Origin: Planctomycetaceae bacterium
GTDB lineage: Bacteria; Planctomycetota; Planctomycetia; Planctomycetales; Planctomycetaceae
NCBI GenBank assembly: GCA_002726205.1
Contig: PBSL01000012.1
Location: 1-62,165, forward strand
Direction of reading: 5' to 3'
DNA length: 62,165 nucleotides
The notes under the pieces are model-generated. The model was given only the letters and a program-made list of their open reading frames with translations. It ran no database searches and had not been told where the DNA came from. The first letter of the stretch is position 1. Every line of letters begins with the position of its first letter. The position numbers and the translations under genes were made by a program. Below are positions 7,645 to 16,886 of the stretch, piece by piece.

Positions 7645-9576
7645 ATGCGACCACCTGTTTCGTTGATCCGGCGTTTTCGTCAACCTGGCGGTCTGTCGAT
7701 TGTGCTTGTCGTTGGCCTGATGGCGACGGTGGGGCCTGGTGCCGACAAGAAGCCGCCCGAAGCGATACTCAAGCCCCTGCTGAGGGAGACACCGAAACCC
7801 AACTATGGTGTTGCGGTACCGGCGAGGGTTTCCGGACACGTTCTCCTGGGATCGGACGGTGCGACCCCCGGTGCCAAGGGGGTCTCGATTACCGACGGCT
7901 ACTCGGTCGTCAAGACCGACCACCGGGGCCGGTTTTCGATCGTGCCGAATCCCAGTGCCGTTTTTCTCTACGTGACCCGTCCTTCGGGATACGACGTGGT
8001 AGGCGACTGGTACAAGTCGCTGGCGGCGGAGGTCAATTTCACACTCAAGCCGGCGGCGAAAACAGAAAACGAGTTCAGCTTCATCCATGTCACCGATACG
8101 CATGTCTCGCAGAATCGTCGTTCACTGGTGGGACTGAGTCGATTCGTGACCGAGGTCAACGCCCTGGAACCCGGGCCCCGGTTCGTCGTCAACAGCGGTG
8201 ACCTGTTGAATCTGAACAAGGCCCTGCTGAATTCTCCCGCGGCCGGCCACGCCGATTTTCGCAGCTATGTCGGCATCATGAATCACCTGGCGATGCCGCA
8301 TTACAACGTTGCCGGGGACCACACGGATTCGTCGTACCGCCTCGCCGATTTTCCTCGTGGAGACCACCGCTGCGCCAAGGCGTTGTACTGGGAGTATCTC
8401 GGGCCACATTTCTTTTCGTTCGAATACGGCAAGATCCACTTCGTGTCGGTGGACTTTGGATACCACCTGGGCCGGAGGCAGATCGTCGTCAAGGGCAAGC
8501 CGTTGGAATACCCCACGAATCGGGTTCAACCGATGCACCTGAAGTGGCTGGCCGACGACATGGCACGTCGGACCCACGGCACGCACGTGATCACGACGGC
8601 GGAAGCCGACCTGGAGGACCACTGCCCGGGTTTTCTGCAGATGGCTCGCCGGTACGATATCCGCTTCCAACTGACCGGCGACATCCATGTTGTTTCCCAC
8701 AAGGCAAGGACGGTGCCCTACCGTGCCGGCGGTGCCTTGGCCGGTTGCTGGTGGAATCCCAGGACCAACCAGTTGTGTCCCGACCTCTCACCACAGGGAT
8801 ACGTTGTCTACCGCGTGACCGGGGAAAGGTTGGAGCACTTCTACAAGGGGCTGGGCCAACGCGTGGCCATCCTCACGCATCGGGTCGGTGCCGCCTGCCG
8901 AGGACAGTTGAAGATCCAGGCGCATCTGGTCCAGCCACGGTCGGGCGAACGACTGGAAATTTCAACCAATGGCAAGGATTGGCAGAAGATGCAGGAGGTC
9001 GGGCGACCCTTTTATCGTGCCCTGTTCACTGCGTCGCTGGACTCGACAACACTTCCGGACGGGCTGGTTAATCTCAGCGTGAGGAATCCGGCTGACGGAG
9101 AAGTTCGCAGCCGTGTTGTCGTGGTCGCCAACGGCCGGGATGCGGCACCGGTCCAGGCCGACGGGTTGCTGGAGTTTGCCATCGATCCCCCGACCAGCTG
9201 GACCACACAACGGGCCCCGGCCGGCAAGGTCGAGGTTCTCTTCAACGGGACGGTCGTTGGTGTTCTGCAGCCCGGGCTGCGGAAGGCGTATTCGTTTCCG
9301 GTGTCTGCCAGCCGGATCCGCCGCGCCAACACGTTGTCATTTCGTTTCGCCGGACCCGGTGACGGAATGATCCTGGGAAGCCCGACCTTCAAGATCGGGA
9401 AGACCGTGCTGCGTGATACGCGGGACAAGGCCCTGCGACTGGTCAAGGCCGCGCACTGGGGTGCTGCGTCCGTTGATTGGGGCGGTTTCATTGCCGGTGA
9501 TGTGGCGCCCCCCGACGAGACCCCGTTTCATCGCCGGCAGAATGTCTTCTGCTTTGTCTTCAGCGATTCGAAGTGA
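7645..9576 (+). CDS. Large secreted calcineurin-like phosphoesterase with flanking beta domains
   Basis: 643 residues. An N-terminal hydrophobic segment (about 17-30) suggests export. Residues 60-135 form a carboxypeptidase-regulatory-like beta domain (RVSGHVLLGSDGATPGAKGV). The phosphoesterase core covers about 143-365, with DTH at 151-153 and GDLL at 185-188. Two ligand motifs differ from the norm: GNH is GDH at 224-226, and GHxH is GDIH at 345-348. The C-terminal 250 residues are beta-rich. This matches the N-domain/core/C-domain plan of planctomycete and Bacteroidetes phosphoesterases. The Asp substitutions leave metal binding possible but altered. It lies downstream of the esterase on the same strand. 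Confidence 0.82.
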   Translation: MRPPVSLIRRFRQPGGLSIVLVVGLMATVGPGADKKPPEAILKPLLRETPKPNYGVAVPARVSGHVLLGSDGATPGAKGVSITDGYSVVKTDHRGRFSIVPNPSAVFLYVTRPSGYDVVGDWYKSLAAEVNFTLKPAAKTENEFSFIHVTDTHVSQNRRSLVGLSRFVTEVNALEPGPRFVVNSGDLLNLNKALLNSPAAGHADFRSYVGIMNHLAMPHYNVAGDHTDSSYRLADFPRGDHRCAKALYWEYLGPHFFSFEYGKIHFVSVDFGYHLGRRQIVVKGKPLEYPTNRVQPMHLKWLADDMARRTHGTHVITTAEADLEDHCPGFLQMARRYDIRFQLTGDIHVVSHKARTVPYRAGGALAGCWWNPRTNQLCPDLSPQGYVVYRVTGERLEHFYKGLGQRVAILTHRVGAACRGQLKIQAHLVQPRSGERLEISTNGKDWQKMQEVGRPFYRALFTASLDSTTLPDGLVNLSVRNPADGEVRSRVVVVANGRDAAPVQADGLLEFAIDPPTSWTTQRAPAGKVEVLFNGTVVGVLQPGLRKAYSFPVSASRIRRANTLSFRFAGPGDGMILGSPTFKIGKTVLRDTRDKALRLVKAAHWGAASVDWGGFIAGDVAPPDETPFHRRQNVFCFVFSDSK

Positions 9577-9585
9577 TGGCTTGCG

Positions 9586-9604
9586 GCCGCGGCCTGTCCG
9601 CGGC
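9586..9604. terminator. GC-rich hairpin between convergent genes
   Basis: A perfect 7-bp stem (GCCGCGG / CCGCGGC) with a 5-base loop lies between two convergent stop codons at 9576 and 9666. It has no T-tract on either strand. It could stop transcription in both directions or simply stabilise 3' ends. Confidence 0.4.
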
Positions 9605-9665
9605 AGTCACACACCCGGGCCGTATGGGCAAGAACGTTGTCTGAGGGCTCTGGCTTGGGCAGGGC

Positions 9666-12600
9666 CTACTTCAGTTCTTCACTTGTCTTGCCACCGTGCT
9701 TGCGGAGCATCTCGGCGATTCCCGGCCGGGCCGACTTCAATTCTTCCATGTCCACCTTGATCTTCAGGACATTGGCGGTGAACTGGGTGCCCCGCTGGAG
9801 TGCTTCGGTCCAGTCCGAGGCAACCGATTCCAGCGGGGTCTCTCCGTCGTCGTTCTTTGTGTTGACGTTGGCCTTGTGCTTGATCAACAGCGCCACGATC
9901 TCGACGCGTCCCAGAAAAGCGGCAGCGTGCAGGGGTGTGTTGCCTTCCTTGTTCGTCGCGTTGACCTGGGCTCCCTGTTCGATCAGGAATTCGGCGGCCC
10001 GAGTGTGGCCGGCCAACGCGGCCCAGCCCAGCGGTGTGATTCCACGTTCATCGGAGCCGTTCACGTCAGCCTTCTTGGCCAGGTGCTGCTTGAGAGCGTC
10101 GAGATTTCCGGACCTGGCGGCATTCCAGATGTTGTCGGCCTTCGCCTTGGCCAGGTCGTCGGCCGTTTTGCCTCCGTTGCCTCGCAGGAATGCCGCCACG
10201 GCGGGTCGACCGGCTTTCACGGTTCCCAGGTCGATCGGGATCTGCAATCCGTCGATAATCGCGTCCTTGATGAACTTCGCCAGCTCGGGGGTCCAGCGAT
10301 CCGAGGCAATATCCAGCGGGGTCTCTCCCTCCTTGTTCCTGGCATTCACGGCGGCGCCATTCTTGAGGAGTGTTTTTACGACGCCAACGCGTCCCAGGAA
10401 TGCCGCTGCGTGCAAGGCGGCATTGCCATCATCATTGACCGCGTTGACCTCGGCCCCCTTGCTGAGCAGGAATTCCAGGACCTTGTCCTTTCCCGCCAGG
10501 GTGGCCAGAGAGAGGGGAGTTCCCTGGGGACCCCGTGCGTTGACATCGGTGCCCTTGCCCAGGTGGCCCGCCACGGCCCGTAGGTCGCCCGTCTTGGCTG
10601 CGAGCCAGATCGTGTTGGTTGCGGGTTTTCTTCCGGCGTTCTTCTTGCCGCGTCCGGCATTCTTCTTGCCGCGTCCGGCGTTGCGAGCTCGCGGGTTGCC
10701 TCTTCTTTGTCCGGCGGGCGCCTGCAACTGTGGCGGTGGGCCCGCTGCGGCCGTCCAGATCGGCATCCCGTCGGCGGTTTCCTTTTCGATATCCGCACGC
10801 CGGGTATTGATGAAGTGGCGTAGTCCGGCGAGTTTCCCCGGCATGGCCCGGACCTGTGAGGGAGCGAGGTCGCCGGGCTTGAGCATGGCTTCAATCCGGT
10901 GGGTTTCGGCAATCAGCCGTTCCTCGTTCCAGTGTTCGGCCATGATCTGCTTGAGTGTCTTGAGGTAACGCTCGCGCACAGACTTGATCTGGTAGAGCTT
11001 GTGGGCCACACGTCCCATTGTCTTGACCGAGACCGGGGCGCGGGGATCAACTCTCAGCCGGCTCCTCTTCTCGAACATGCAGTCACCACCCCAGGGCAGG
11101 AAGTGAAACTTGCCCGAATAGGGATTGAGGTAGATGAAGAAATTGTTCCTGTTGGCGGTGTATCCGTCCCAGAAGCCGAGCAATCCCTCGACGGCCCAGA
11201 ACCTGTAGAACGCATCCAGGTCGACCAGTTCACCGATGGCCTGTTCCATGTTGATTTCGTTGGTCTGGATCTCGGCGAGAATCAGCATGTCGGTGCTGGC
11301 TGGTGCGACATTGAGTCCGTGGATGGCGAGTACGTTTTTCCCCTTGCGGAACTTGTCTCGGTGCTCGGAGATGTTGAAAGCCTCGAACTCCTTGGCCTGG
11401 GGGTCGTCGTGTCCGCCGGTGGCCCTGGAATTCCAGCGGATGGGCTTTGGTGAGTTGGCCGAGGCGATCCGGTGACCGTTGAGATAGGCCACGAAGCCGT
11501 CGTCGTATTTCATCTTCAGGATGAGATCGCCGCGGATCGCCGCGGGGTCCTCGAGTTCGAACGGGAACCGCAGGTACACCGACGCGCTCTTCTCGAACAT
11601 GTCGGCCTGGAAGTCAAAAGGCTCGCTGATGAGCGATTCAAACCCCTCTCCCTTTTCGTAGCCCGCACCGTTGCGACCGGCCGTCCAGTTGGAATCGTCG
11701 AAGTCCAGGGCCGTCCAGTGTTCGTAGTGCTGTCCGGCCAGGGTGGACAGTTCGTCGCGGATCGGCTGCAGCGACGGAGCGATGGCGAGGTAGTAATCGG
11801 TGAGAACCTTCTCCTGGTCCTTGTTGCGATCACCGGCCGGGACCTTCAATGCTGCCAGTACCGGTGGTGGAAACGACTTCTGCAAGGGCCGGAAAAAGAG
11901 TCCTGATGTTCCCCCGCTGTTGATGATCTTCATCAGGATCCGGTTCTCGCCGGCCACCAGATTCAGTTCTGTCCTGTCCGTCGCCGGCATCACCCCGCGG
12001 AGTTCCTTCTTCTCGAACTGGAGCTTGCCGTTGAGCCACAGCTTGATGCCGTCGTCGCTGCCGAGCATGACCGGCAATTTCCTGGCGGTTGGCGAGTTGA
12101 CCGTGCGGAACAGGTAGGTTGCCGAAAAAGGCTGAGGGCTGAGCGGAAACGGCCGACCGTCGACGATTCTTTTGACTTCGACCCATCGTAGCGGCCCGCC
12201 CCTGCGGTTCCCGGCACGTTTGCCGTCCTTGGACTTCTTGCCGTCCTTGGACTTCTTGCCGTCCTTGGACTTCTTGCCGTCCTCGATCTTCTTGCCGTCC
12301 CTGGTGTAGATCTGGGCCAGATCCACCTTGGTCTCTGGTGGGAAGGCGTGCTTGAACGCTTCGTCGAAACTTGTCGTCTGGAACGGGCCGATTACCGACC
12401 ACGGCGAAAGCGAAACGCTTTGGTTGGTGTTTTCGGCTTCCCATTTCTTCTGTGCCGCGGCCAATTCCGGCGTCACCGTTGCCAGGGTCTTTCTGAGGCT
12501 GGCGATGCGATCCTCGAGAGCCTTCAACGCCGCGTCGTTGGTTGCGCCGGGATACACGGCCCTGTTCCCTCTGCCGTCCTCGCCGTTGCCGGTCGGTACC

Positions 12601-13427
12601 CAGCCGCGTCCCATCGTCTGTGAATCCAGGATCGTGGTGCCGCTGATTTCACCTTGCAGGACCTCGATGAGCTGTTTGATCTTGGGGCGGGCGAGCCTGT
12701 CCTTGCCGATCTTCCTCTCGAAACTGCCTTCCCAGCCTGCAAAGAAGTCGGTGACCGTTCCTTCGTAGACGGTTCCCCGGTCGTCTCCGAATCCACGACG
12801 CAGTAGCGGCTTGAGGACGGGTTCCACGTGCGAGTAAATACCGAGATTCTTGCCGTTGACGGTCAGCCTGGCCAGGGCGCATCGCGGAGCGGGCGAACCG
12901 ACGGCGTTGAAGAGCGCATACCCCATGAACTGGCTCATCTGGCTGGTGTCTTGATTGTTGTTGTTGAAGGTCAGGGTGCTCTGCCCTCCCAGTTGTGCCT
13001 TCTTGTCGACGTGGTTCAGCTTGATCTTCAGCGAGGGTCGACTGGAGTTCTGGGAGCCGATGAATCCCTTCTTGCGGAGTCCGACATCGGGAAACTCGAT
13101 TCCGTCAATTGTCACCGTGGCGTTCACGTAGACGTAGGGACCCTTGACGGGTTTTTCTTTGCGACCGGCCTGCAAAGCCTCGTAGAAATTGCGAGTCTGC
13201 TTCCGGATCTTGTCCCAGTCCTCTTCGGCAACGGTGATCTGCACATCCAGCACCCGGTCGGTCGGAAACAGATCGACGACGGTCTCTTTCTCGATGGCGG
13301 CGATTCCCAGGGCTGCCGCAACACAGAGACCCGAGACAAGCAGCAGCGGAACCAGGAAACGAAGGCCGCTGATCAACATCGCGCTGAGAGGCGGGTTCGA
13401 GTTTCGACGCGGGGGCGTGGGAGGCAT
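9666..13427 (-). CDS. CotH kinase family protein with inserted beta domains and C-terminal ankyrin repeats
   Basis: 1253 residues. A membrane/signal segment lies at 18-45. The first part of the CotH fold runs about 50-260, with VGLRKKGF and VNGKNLGIYSHVEP. The second part is at about 728-850, with FWDGYTANRNNFFIY and FHFLPWGGD, which replaces the usual PWDxD. Between them are about 450 residues: a coiled segment, a WSVIGPF module, a lysine-rich repeat (376-403) and a DSNWTAGRNGAGY beta module. Residues 900-935 are basic linker. From 936 on, ankyrin repeats form two homologous blocks of about 155 residues. CotH proteins are secreted protein kinases in spores and other systems; activity here is inferred. 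It is the last gene of the CotH/VTC/DUF4956 cluster. Confidence 0.85.
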   Translation of the reverse strand: MPPTPPRRNSNPPLSAMLISGLRFLVPLLLVSGLCVAAALGIAAIEKETVVDLFPTDRVLDVQITVAEEDWDKIRKQTRNFYEALQAGRKEKPVKGPYVYVNATVTIDGIEFPDVGLRKKGFIGSQNSSRPSLKIKLNHVDKKAQLGGQSTLTFNNNNQDTSQMSQFMGYALFNAVGSPAPRCALARLTVNGKNLGIYSHVEPVLKPLLRRGFGDDRGTVYEGTVTDFFAGWEGSFERKIGKDRLARPKIKQLIEVLQGEISGTTILDSQTMGRGWVPTGNGEDGRGNRAVYPGATNDAALKALEDRIASLRKTLATVTPELAAAQKKWEAENTNQSVSLSPWSVIGPFQTTSFDEAFKHAFPPETKVDLAQIYTRDGKKIEDGKKSKDGKKSKDGKKSKDGKRAGNRRGGPLRWVEVKRIVDGRPFPLSPQPFSATYLFRTVNSPTARKLPVMLGSDDGIKLWLNGKLQFEKKELRGVMPATDRTELNLVAGENRILMKIINSGGTSGLFFRPLQKSFPPPVLAALKVPAGDRNKDQEKVLTDYYLAIAPSLQPIRDELSTLAGQHYEHWTALDFDDSNWTAGRNGAGYEKGEGFESLISEPFDFQADMFEKSASVYLRFPFELEDPAAIRGDLILKMKYDDGFVAYLNGHRIASANSPKPIRWNSRATGGHDDPQAKEFEAFNISEHRDKFRKGKNVLAIHGLNVAPASTDMLILAEIQTNEINMEQAIGELVDLDAFYRFWAVEGLLGFWDGYTANRNNFFIYLNPYSGKFHFLPWGGDCMFEKRSRLRVDPRAPVSVKTMGRVAHKLYQIKSVRERYLKTLKQIMAEHWNEERLIAETHRIEAMLKPGDLAPSQVRAMPGKLAGLRHFINTRRADIEKETADGMPIWTAAAGPPPQLQAPAGQRRGNPRARNAGRGKKNAGRGKKNAGRKPATNTIWLAAKTGDLRAVAGHLGKGTDVNARGPQGTPLSLATLAGKDKVLEFLLSKGAEVNAVNDDGNAALHAAAFLGRVGVVKTLLKNGAAVNARNKEGETPLDIASDRWTPELAKFIKDAIIDGLQIPIDLGTVKAGRPAVAAFLRGNGGKTADDLAKAKADNIWNAARSGNLDALKQHLAKKADVNGSDERGITPLGWAALAGHTRAAEFLIEQGAQVNATNKEGNTPLHAAAFLGRVEIVALLIKHKANVNTKNDDGETPLESVASDWTEALQRGTQFTANVLKIKVDMEELKSARPGIAEMLRKHGGKTSEELK
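12225..12296 (-). repeat. Four 18-base tandem units inside the ankyrin-CotH gene
   Basis: Three exact copies and one variant copy of an 18-base unit encode the DGKKSK-type hexapeptide repeat at about residues 378-401. The repeat sits in the linker between inserted beta modules. Such repeats can change copy number by slippage without shifting the frame. Confidence 0.85.
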
Positions 13428-13598
13428 GGTCGGCCTACTGACATTGGGATTCTGGGGACGGTTGACGCGGCAGCAATTGCTGCCGGCGGTTCAATCAACA
13501 AACAAAGCCCAGGCCAACAAGAGGCCTTGCGGGCAACCTACAACGTATCCCTTCCGGAACCCGCGGGCCATACCAGTTGGCCGGGGACCCGGGTGGGG

Positions 13599-16058
13599 TT
13601 ATTTCGATTCAGGGCGCCGATTGGCTTTGCCCGGAGATGGCTGCATCGCTCGCCAGTTTCCCTGGCCGTCGGGGGATTGGCCGAGTGCGGTTTCGGAGGC
13701 CTGCCGGCCAAACTCGACCTGGTCGAGGATGGTACTTCCCTTCGAGAAAAACACGGTCTCGCCATTTCGCGAGAGCCGGAAGTTGGCGTGCAGGCCCCGG
13801 GTCGACCTGTTTTTCTTGTCGGCCCAGATCACCAGGAAGCCTCTCGCCGGAATGACGGTGTCCTTGGGAAACGACCACTTGTCGAGCGAGTTCCTGGAAT
13901 CGCTCAGAGAAAAACCCGAGAGGTTCACGGCGCGGTCACCGCGATTGAACAACTCGATCCAGTCCTCGAAGTTTCCCTCGGGATCGGCAACGGTTCGATC
14001 GTTGGCAGCCATGATCTCGTTGATCACCACGGCCGATCGACTGCGGGAGCGACCGTTGGGAAGCGGTGATGCATCGGCCCCTTGCCGCGACCGGGCCGAC
14101 CGTGTGTCGCGAGGCAAGGAGGCAATTTCCGGATGTTGCAGCAGAAACTGGCGACGTCGTTCGATGAAACCTCGCAACGTCAGTCGTCCTCGTCCTCGCC
14201 CGTTCTCCGGGCCCGGTTCGTCAGCCATTGCAGCGAGAAATGCTTCGAAGGGGTCCAGTTTTCGCGTGTCGGCCTTGATCTCTTTTTCGATCAACGAACG
14301 GCATCCCTGCACGACCGGTCCAAGTGTTTTCCAGTCGAGCGATGTTGCGGCGATCGTCCGGACATTCTCCAGGTATCTTCGTCTCAGGTTTGGGACCGCC
14401 AGGACCTTGCTGCGCAGTGCCATGCGGGGATCATCGATCGAAACCAGTGGGTCCAGTTCGATACCGTCGCCATCCCCGGGTCCTTCGGGACCTCCGGGAG
14501 GACCGGAAAAGCCACGATCGCGGCGGTCCCCACCGGGGCGAGGAAGATCACCGTCGGCAGTTCCATTTCCGCGACGAGCATCTCGGGGTCCGCGGTCGGG
14601 GAGGTCGCGTGACCGGCCTCCGGGAAAGTCGCCGGGGGGACCGAATCCGCGTCGAGGGCGAGAGCCGCCTGGTCGCCGGTGAGGTGTTCGAAACGCCTCG
14701 TTCATGTCGTAGGCAATAATGTGGAACCGGCCGCGAACGTCCTGGAAGATGCTGTAATCGCTGGCACGGGTCCAGTACCCGTCGTTGTTGATCAGGACCA
14801 CGTCGAAGGCGAGAAACCAGAGCAGTTCATCGACGTCGAGAATCGGCCGCAGGGCCTGTTCCAGTTGCGCCGGCGGTGTCTGTTCGAGCGTGCGGCAGAG
14901 CGAGATCAATGCCTGCCAGGATTCGGGGCGATCCTTGGACTTGATCTCGTAGCGCTGGCGATAATCGGCAACGTTCTCGCCGAGGTATCTCATTCCTCCG
15001 TCCGCCCGGGGGCTGCCATTGACCTTCCAGCGGGCGCCCTGGGCCGAACCAAAATGTTCGGCAACGAACTCCTTGTTGAATTGCTGGGTATTGGCATAGA
15101 TGCCCCAGCTTCTTCCATTGATCACGACCTTGACGAAGTTGGCCTTGGGAACGGGCATCCTGGTCTCAGCCAGGTGAGAATACAGCACCGTGCTCATCAT
15201 CGTGGGGTCGCCCATGCTGTTGAGCAGGTTGAGTGTCTTGTAGCCGTAGAGTCGTTGCTTGCGGTTGACGAAATCCAGCGAGAGGTTCAGCGAACGTTTG
15301 TAGCCGGCCGAAACAGCACGGTAAGACGAATTGCCGCGAAATCGAACTCCGACGTCGGGATAACGCTTTCCGTCGACGGTCAGCGTGGCGGTCACCTCGA
15401 CATCGGTATCCTTGAAGTCGGCCAATTCCTCTTCCCAGTCCTTGTTCTCGAATTCCAGGAACAGGGTCCGCAGAACAGTGCGATCGTAGAGCGGTGCGTC
15501 GGGAATGGGTTTGACTTCCGCGGGGGACACCTTCTGGCCCGGCGTGGCCGGGGGGCGGTTGTTCAACGGGCCACGTCCACCGGGAGGTCCAAACCTCCGC
15601 CGGCCTCCGCGGCCGCTTCTCTGCTGGGTGGCGAGCCAGTCCCTGGCTGCCCGACGTTCCCCGGCGTCGAGTCGCTTGTCCTTGTTCTTGTCGAACTGCT
15701 TGACGAGTTTCAGTTTCTCCCGCGAGGGGCCGCCGGGACGACCGGGGCCGCCGGGAGGGGCCAGTTCGTCGGCGGTGATCTGTCCGTCACCGTTGCGGTC
15801 GAGTTTCTTGATGATCGCCGGTGCGTTCCTGATCTCGTCGTTACTGATCTCGCCGTCCCGGTTGGTGTCGAGAATGTCCAGGATGGGAGAGATCGGAGGA
15901 CGACCACCGGGACCTGGAAACCCGCGGTCGAAACCACGGGGCGCGAATGGGTCCCGGCGAGGATCGTCGGGGCGTTGGGCTTTTAGCGACGGCGGGGAGG
16001 ATTGGACCAGGGCCAGGGTGATCGTGCCCACCAGCGCGGCCATCACTACTTGTCGCAT
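13599..16058 (-). CDS. CotH kinase family protein with EF-hands and lamin-tail domain
   Basis: 819 residues. A signal peptide covers about 1-24. Two canonical EF-hand loops (DTNRDGEISNDE at 64-75, DRNGDGQITADE at 87-98) and a third, shorter one near 123 suggest calcium binding. The CotH domain covers about 195-590, with FRGNSSYR, VINGRSWGIY, NNDGYWTRASDY and IIAYDMNE, the last being the counterpart of the catalytic PWDxD motif. Within it, a Gly/Arg/Pro-rich insert sits at 460-530. A lamin-tail domain (VVINEIMAAN, then WIELFNRGDRAVNLSG) spans about 677-785. It stands 31 bases after the VTC-type gene and 171 bases before the ankyrin-CotH gene. The likely location is outside the cytoplasmic membrane. 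Confidence 0.88.
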   Translation of the reverse strand: MRQVVMAALVGTITLALVQSSPPSLKAQRPDDPRRDPFAPRGFDRGFPGPGGRPPISPILDILDTNRDGEISNDEIRNAPAIIKKLDRNGDGQITADELAPPGGPGRPGGPSREKLKLVKQFDKNKDKRLDAGERRAARDWLATQQRSGRGGRRRFGPPGGRGPLNNRPPATPGQKVSPAEVKPIPDAPLYDRTVLRTLFLEFENKDWEEELADFKDTDVEVTATLTVDGKRYPDVGVRFRGNSSYRAVSAGYKRSLNLSLDFVNRKQRLYGYKTLNLLNSMGDPTMMSTVLYSHLAETRMPVPKANFVKVVINGRSWGIYANTQQFNKEFVAEHFGSAQGARWKVNGSPRADGGMRYLGENVADYRQRYEIKSKDRPESWQALISLCRTLEQTPPAQLEQALRPILDVDELLWFLAFDVVLINNDGYWTRASDYSIFQDVRGRFHIIAYDMNEAFRTPHRRPGGSRPRRGFGPPGDFPGGRSRDLPDRGPRDARRGNGTADGDLPRPGGDRRDRGFSGPPGGPEGPGDGDGIELDPLVSIDDPRMALRSKVLAVPNLRRRYLENVRTIAATSLDWKTLGPVVQGCRSLIEKEIKADTRKLDPFEAFLAAMADEPGPENGRGRGRLTLRGFIERRRQFLLQHPEIASLPRDTRSARSRQGADASPLPNGRSRSRSAVVINEIMAANDRTVADPEGNFEDWIELFNRGDRAVNLSGFSLSDSRNSLDKWSFPKDTVIPARGFLVIWADKKNRSTRGLHANFRLSRNGETVFFSKGSTILDQVEFGRQASETALGQSPDGQGNWRAMQPSPGKANRRPESK

Positions 16059-16089
16059 CGCGGCACGTCTCCGAGTCTGGGTGGCATTT

Positions 16090-16872
16090 CTAGAAGCTCA
16101 TCGGCAGCAGGCCCAGCAGATGGCAGCCGTGAACGTACTTCGAGAATGGGGCGATGCGCGGTGACAGGGGGTGCAGGAGGTTCTTGAGATCCTGTTCGCA
16201 GCCGACCGGGAACTTGCCTTCCAGGACGACCACGTTGGGCAGGCGATAAGGGAACGCGGTGGAGATATGGCGTTTTCCCGTCTGGTCGTAAAAGGCGAGG
16301 TCGTAATCCAGTGTCGCCCGCAGGTTGGCCTCGCGGGATTCGAAGTGCTCCCGCTTGTACTCGACGATCACGATCGGTTCATTGCTTGGCAACAGCTCAC
16401 CGACGAAGGACGCAGGCAAAACGCCAAGCAACTCGTCGACGATCTGCCGGTAAGGCAAGTCGGTGATCGGCTGTTGGGCCTGCAACTGCAGCCGGTGCTT
16501 GCCGGTGATCCGGTTGTTACGCCACTTGATCTCGAAAAACAGGTCCTGGCCGGGGGCCAGAGAATCATACCACCGCAGCCGGACCTTCTTTCGCCGGCTG
16601 ACTCCGTCGATGTTGGCCCGACAGGCCGAGAGCTGGACATCGTCGAAGTAGATACTGCGGACGGTCGAAACAGGCTTGTTGTGGACCAGCCGGCGGCCAC
16701 TCCCGTTGAGAAGTCCACGCAGCTTGGCGACATCACCACAGGGGAAGACGTACTTGACTTCCCGGCGCGATGCGAGATCGGTTCGCACCACATCGTCTTC
16801 GACGACACGAAACGCCGCTTTCGGGGGTTCAAGAACCTCCGGAGCCGGGCGGATTTCATTCTCGCTGACCAT
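16090..16872 (-). CDS. VTC-domain polyphosphate polymerase-like protein
   Basis: 260 residues from the ATG at 16872; the open frame upstream overlaps the DUF4956 gene and was not used. The fold is that of the VTC tunnel domain. RREVKYVFP starts the barrel, and basic residues recur through the strands in STVRSIYFDD, RRKKVRLRWYD, FEIKWRNN and IVEYKREHF. In yeast Vtc4 this domain makes polyphosphate from ATP. Bacterial copies commonly neighbour CotH and DUF4956 genes, as here. No SPX domain is present. Its gene starts 14 bases after the DUF4956 stop, indicating one transcript. Polyphosphate synthesis is inferred from family; some bacterial homologues may bind other phosphorylated ligands. Confidence 0.85.
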   Translation of the reverse strand: MVSENEIRPAPEVLEPPKAAFRVVEDDVVRTDLASRREVKYVFPCGDVAKLRGLLNGSGRRLVHNKPVSTVRSIYFDDVQLSACRANIDGVSRRKKVRLRWYDSLAPGQDLFFEIKWRNNRITGKHRLQLQAQQPITDLPYRQIVDELLGVLPASFVGELLPSNEPIVIVEYKREHFESREANLRATLDYDLAFYDQTGKRHISTAFPYRLPNVVVLEGKFPVGCEQDLKNLLHPLSPRIAPFSKYVHGCHLLGLLPMSF

Positions 16873-16886
16873 GGGCACTCCGATGC

